A stretch of 15,441 nt of DNA from Anaeromyces robustus (Eukaryota; Neocallimastigomycota; Neocallimastigomycetes; Neocallimastigales; Neocallimastigaceae), in NCBI GenBank assembly GCA_002104895.1, contig MCFG01000295.1, forward strand, positions 72,501 to 87,941. The letters run 5' to 3'. How positions within the stretch are numbered: the stretch's first letter is position 1; the number at the start of each line of letters is the position of its first letter. Below, piece by piece: positions 11,981-15,441 of the stretch. The position numbers were made by a program, and so were the translations under genes. Under the pieces are notes generated by a model, which saw only the letters and a list, made by a program, of their open reading frames with translations, did not search any database and was not told where the DNA came from.

Positions 11981-13632
11981 ATGGGTAATGTTATCTCCAT
12001 TTTTGGTTCTGGTGATAGTATCCCAGATATACCATTAGATTTAGATTGTAAGTATATACACCAGTGTTATTTTGCATTTTTATTAATTATTTTGCATTTT
12101 GTTTAATTTAATGTATATATATGAGCTAATATAAATGTATTATACATATTTAATTCTTATAAAATAAAAATAAATAGGTACTAATACCAAACCAGATGAA
12201 GTAGAAATTTATAAGTATGCTACTGAAATTTTAAGACCAACTGAAGCTGTTTTAAAATCTTTAAAACAATATACGGGTTGTGGTGAATTAATTAGGAAAG
12301 CAATTTCAACTCCTAATCGACAAAATGAAGAGGAAGCATGGAATGCATTATGTCCTTCTGTTTCAAAACTTAAGGATTATTATGAATTTGCAAAGAAAAT
12401 AGCAGAAGCTTTCCCACAACTTTTAAAGAAACTCTGTACAGGAAATGTAGAAAATAATTTAAGAAATTATCAAACTGTTTTAAAGTGCTTTGGAGATATT
12501 TTACATTTTGTTTCACAATGGGATGATTTAAAAGTAATTAAAAAAAATAAAAAAGATAATAAATATTTTTTTTTTTATTAATTTTACGTTGAAGGATAAT
12601 ATTAATAATATTAGATATAAATGAATTTTATAAAAAAATTTTATATAAATTATAAAATTTAAATGTTTAAATGTAATAGTATATAATAATAATAATAATA
12701 ATAATTTTTTAATTATATATATGCTTAATATATATTCAGATGACTAATCCAGCTATTCAAAATGATTTTTCGTACTATAGAAGAACTTTATCAAGAAACA
12801 AAGGAGTAATTTTTTTTTTTTTTCATATTTATATTTATATATACATAAATATCTTTATATATATATATATATAATTTTTTTTTTTGTTTTATATTAATAA
12901 AATTTTAATATCATTATAAAACTTAAAAGAATCAAAGTGATAAAATCCCAGTACAAGATGAATTAGCTAATAAAATGTCATTATTTTATGCCTATTCTAC
13001 TCCTATGTTAAAGATTATTACTGATGCTACTTTGGAATGCATTAACAATGTATATTTCAAATATATATATATTTTATTGTATAAATAATATTTATTAAAA
13101 TTATTTTTTTTATAATTAATGATTATTTATTTATTTATTTATTTATTTATATTTTCATTTAATACATAATTTTTTTTTTTTTTTTTTACATATAGGATCC
13201 TGATATTAGTCTTACACAAGTAACTCAATGCCTATCTATATTATCTTATTCTCATTACAACTCTATCGTTAAAAATCGGTAAATATTATATGTTCATTAG
13301 TATTTAATAAAATATTTAATATTATTTATATTCTTTTATATTAATATTTTTTATTTATATATATATTATTTATATAATATAGTCTTGCAAATCCTCAATT
13401 AAAACCGTACTGTTTAAGAGTAATGACTACTTGCATTATTCTTTATGATCATATAGAACCCAGTGGTGTATTTGTTAAAGCTTCTAAAGTTAATATTAAA
13501 GGATACATTAAAATTATACAAAATAATGCAGGAACAGATACTGAACCATTATTAAATGCTTTAAGATATACCTCTAAACATTTGAATGATGAAACTACAC
13601 CAAAAAATATCAAAGCTATTTTAGCAACATAA
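11981..13632 (+). CDS. CYRI (FAM49) family protein, CYFIP-related Rac1 interactor
   Basis: CYRI proteins sit at the plasma membrane, bind active Rac1 and oppose its activation of the SCAR/WAVE complex, limiting Arp2/3-driven protrusion and acting in macropinocytosis. Exons: 11981-12047, 12178-12533, 12740-12805, 12930-13049, 13196-13278, 13383-13632; total 942 nt, 313 residues, close to the roughly 323 of animal CYRI. The start MGN keeps Gly2, the N-myristoylation site of the family. Conserved blocks: [11 protein letters not shown] (103-113), [12 protein letters not shown] (130-141), [18 protein letters not shown] (144-161), [32 protein letters not shown] and the C-terminal [16 protein letters not shown]155 and R156 match the R160/R161 pair of human CYRI-B needed for Rac1 binding. 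Introns are 130, 206, 124, 146 and 104 nt. The 300-residue DUF1394 domain covers almost the whole protein. No duplicate is visible in the window. Orthology to animal CYRI-A versus CYRI-B cannot be assigned, so no symbol is given. Confidence 0.94.
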
Positions 13633-14225
13633 CCTTAATAATAATTTAATATTCATTAGTAGTATTATAAAATTATTATGTTATCATTAATTTTTTTTTT
13701 TTATTTAACTTAAAAAATAATCATAATAATAATAAAAAGAAAACATTTTTTTATTTATTATTAAATATTTAAATATTATATATAAATCCTTAAGAATAAA
13801 TTTTTATATTCTTTTTTTTTTTTTCTTTTCTTTTTTTTTTTTTTTTTAAAAAAAATTTATTTTATCCTAAAATATTATTTATATATATATTTAGTATAAA
13901 ATTAAAATTTGAAGAATATATAATAATTTTTTATATTTAAATTTATTAAATATAATATATCATTATTATCTATCTATATATATAATATCACATATAAATA
14001 TATCCTATTTTACCTTATTTTTTTTTCTTACTATTAAAAAATATCAATATAAACCTTTATTTTTCCTTTTTTTTTTTTTTTAAATAAAATTTAATACAAT
14101 ATTATGAAATATAATTTTATATCTATGAAAGAGTTTTGTTTTATTTTAATATATACAATTTTATTTAATAAAAGAGTTTTGTTGTATTTTATTATAAAAG
14201 TAAATTAATAGGAATTACCATAAAT

Positions 14226-14263
14226 AAATTACACAATGATTATTAAATTACACAATGATTATT
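14226..14263. repeat. 19-bp exact tandem duplication
   Basis: The unit AAATTACACAATGATTATT occurs twice back to back (14226-14244 and 14245-14263) without mismatch. It looks like a recent small duplication with no evident function. Confidence 0.85.
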
Positions 14264-14519
14264 AGTATAGTTTTTTTTTCTTTTCTTTTTCTTTTTTATA
14301 TTTTTATTATGTAATAATTAAACTTTTATTACTTTTATTATTTAACATAAGTAATAATAGTAAAAATAATTAAATTTATAATAAATGATAATAATGAATA
14401 ATAAAATAATAATTATATATATATATATTAATAAATAATATAATTTTGTGTATTTTAAATGAAGTATTATAATTTTATATTATAAATATTTAATACAATG
14501 TTATTTTTTTAATAATCAG

Positions 14520-14549
14520 TAATAATAATAATAATAATAATAATATAAT

Positions 14550-14606
<57 letters not shown>

Positions 14607-14686
14607 TGAATATATGAATAAATAATAATATAAATATGAACAAATAATAATATGAATATGAATAAATAATAATATGAATATAAATA

Positions 14687-14733
<47 letters not shown>

Positions 14734-14940
14734 TGAATATATAATAATAATATGAATATATAATAATAATATGAATATGAATAAATAATAATATGAATAT
14801 ATGAATAAATAATAATATGAATATATGAATAAATAATAATATGAATATATGAATAAATAATAATATAAATATGAATAAATAGTAATATGAATATGAATAA
14901 ATAATAATAATAATAGTAATAATAATAGTAATAATAATGA
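14520..14940. repeat. AAT microsatellites flanking a 22-24 bp minisatellite
   Basis: AAT runs lie at about 14520-14606, 14697-14732 and 14907-14937. Between and after them a unit based on ATGAATATATGAATAAAT plus AATA filler repeats: successive copies begin at 14771, 14793, 14817, 14841, 14865 and 14887, spacing 22 or 24 bp. The two-base variation comes from ATAT versus AT in the core. A minus-strand frame across it translates as repeating Tyr/Leu/Ile blocks and is a product of the repeat. Confidence 0.88.
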
Positions 14941-15361
14941 TAAAACTGATGTCAATTATAATTTTTTTTTTTTTTTTTTTTGATTTTTCTATTTTATTTA
15001 AATAGTTACAATTAAGGCAAAAAACTATATTTTAAATCTTGGCACATATGTGGATTATTTTTTATTTTTTTTAACAACTTAATTTCAAAATTTTAACTTT
15101 TTTTGTTCAGTAGCTATAATTTTTATTTTATTTTATTTTATTTATTTTTTTATTATAGTTATAAATATATATAATAATGTAATTATTATTACAACATCTT
15201 TAATTAAATTCATCTATATATCTTTAATATTTAATTGCATTTTATTATGATAAAATTATCATATATATTATTATTTATTTATTTATTTAATAAAAAAAAA
15301 AAAAAAAAAAAAAACTTAATTATCATCGTTATCATCAATTATCAAAATAAATTTTTTCTTG

Positions 15362-15441
15362 ATGAAAAAAATATTATCTAAATCTAAATTTTTATTTCAC
15401 CAAACCTCTTGTGTAAAATATTTAAAAAATTTTATTTTTGA
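15362..15441 (+). CDS. Probable 5' end of an unrecognised gene, running off the window
   Basis: An ATG follows the poly-A run and an upstream in-frame TAA, and the frame stays open for 26 codons to the last base. The start is MKKILSKSKFLFHQTSCVKY, then LKNFIF. The DNA is locally richer in G and C (CACCAAACCTCTTGTG), as in the exons of the other genes. The N terminus is basic, hydroxylated and free of acidic residues, which would suit an organelle (hydrogenosome or mitochondrion) targeting peptide or a membrane anchor, but 26 residues cannot decide. It could also be a chance frame. Confidence 0.4.
   Translation, partial: MKKILSKSKFLFHQTSCVKYLKNFIF

Larger units (their letters stand above)
13633..15361. 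other. Gene-free region downstream of CYRI
   Basis: No gene was found on either strand. It holds the CYRI 3' flank, a pyrimidine tract at about 13810-13847, a 19-bp tandem duplication (14226-14263), AAT microsatellites and a minisatellite (14520-14940). If the ORF at 15362 is real, its promoter must lie here, with a long poly-A run at about 15291-15314 just before it. Confidence 0.6.

Noticed and set aside
13700-13850. AATAAA strings and pyrimidine tract as CYRI polyadenylation signals
   Set aside because: Such strings occur by chance throughout DNA of this composition, so no site can be chosen.
14692-14955. Minus-strand 87-codon frame with repeating Tyr/Ile/Leu blocks
   Set aside because: It follows the period of the minisatellite and AAT runs; there is no independent coding signal.
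15316-15441. Short minus-strand frames ending DDNDDN or TQEVW
   Set aside because: They are broken by stops every few codons; the plus-strand frame at 15362 is longer and better placed.

Overview
The window is eukaryotic nuclear DNA of extreme A+T richness, by eye roughly nine A/T bases in ten outside exons. It contains three genes that can be rebuilt exon by exon, one probable gene start at the right edge, and long gene-free stretches of microsatellites and homopolymers. Short GT-AG introns, almost pure A+T spacers, one-exon-per-repeat LRR surface proteins and animal-like cytoskeletal regulators best fit a zoospore-forming early-diverging fungus, most likely an anaerobic gut fungus (Neocallimastigomycota). 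A dictyostelid is the main alternative. The assignment rests on style, not on a marker gene.

Left part, minus strand (147-2062): the first 259 residues of a SCAI homologue (suppressor of cancer cell invasion), in seven exons including a 19-nt microexon. The gene continues beyond base 1. A gene-free spacer (2063-4432) with a long TTTA array follows.

Centre, minus strand (4433-6093): a complete seven-exon gene for a 245-residue secretory-pathway protein. It has an N-terminal signal, a cysteine-bearing cap, four plant-type leucine-rich repeats, one membrane helix and a short basic tail with no kinase. Every intron is phase 2 and each repeat falls on its own exon.

Desert (6094-11980): 5.9 kb with no gene I can support. 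It holds ATT, TTTA, heptamer and CAA repeats and one island of milder composition at about 9361-9540. It separates the LRR gene from the divergently transcribed CYRI gene.

Right part, plus strand (11981-13632): a complete six-exon gene for a 313-residue CYRI/FAM49 protein, the negative regulator of Rac1-SCAR/WAVE signalling. It keeps the N-myristoylation glycine and the Rac-binding double arginine. Beyond it lie 1.7 kb of A+T-rich sequence with an AAT microsatellite and a 22-24 bp minisatellite. A plus-strand ORF opens at 15362 and runs off the window.

SCAI and CYRI both restrain motility in animal cells, SCAI through MRTF/SRF transcription and CYRI through Rac1 and actin branching. Nothing here shows that they act together or are co-regulated. 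The exon structures are supported by frame closure: the summed exons are 777, 738 and 942 nt, all divisible by three, with no in-frame stops and family-consistent protein at each junction.
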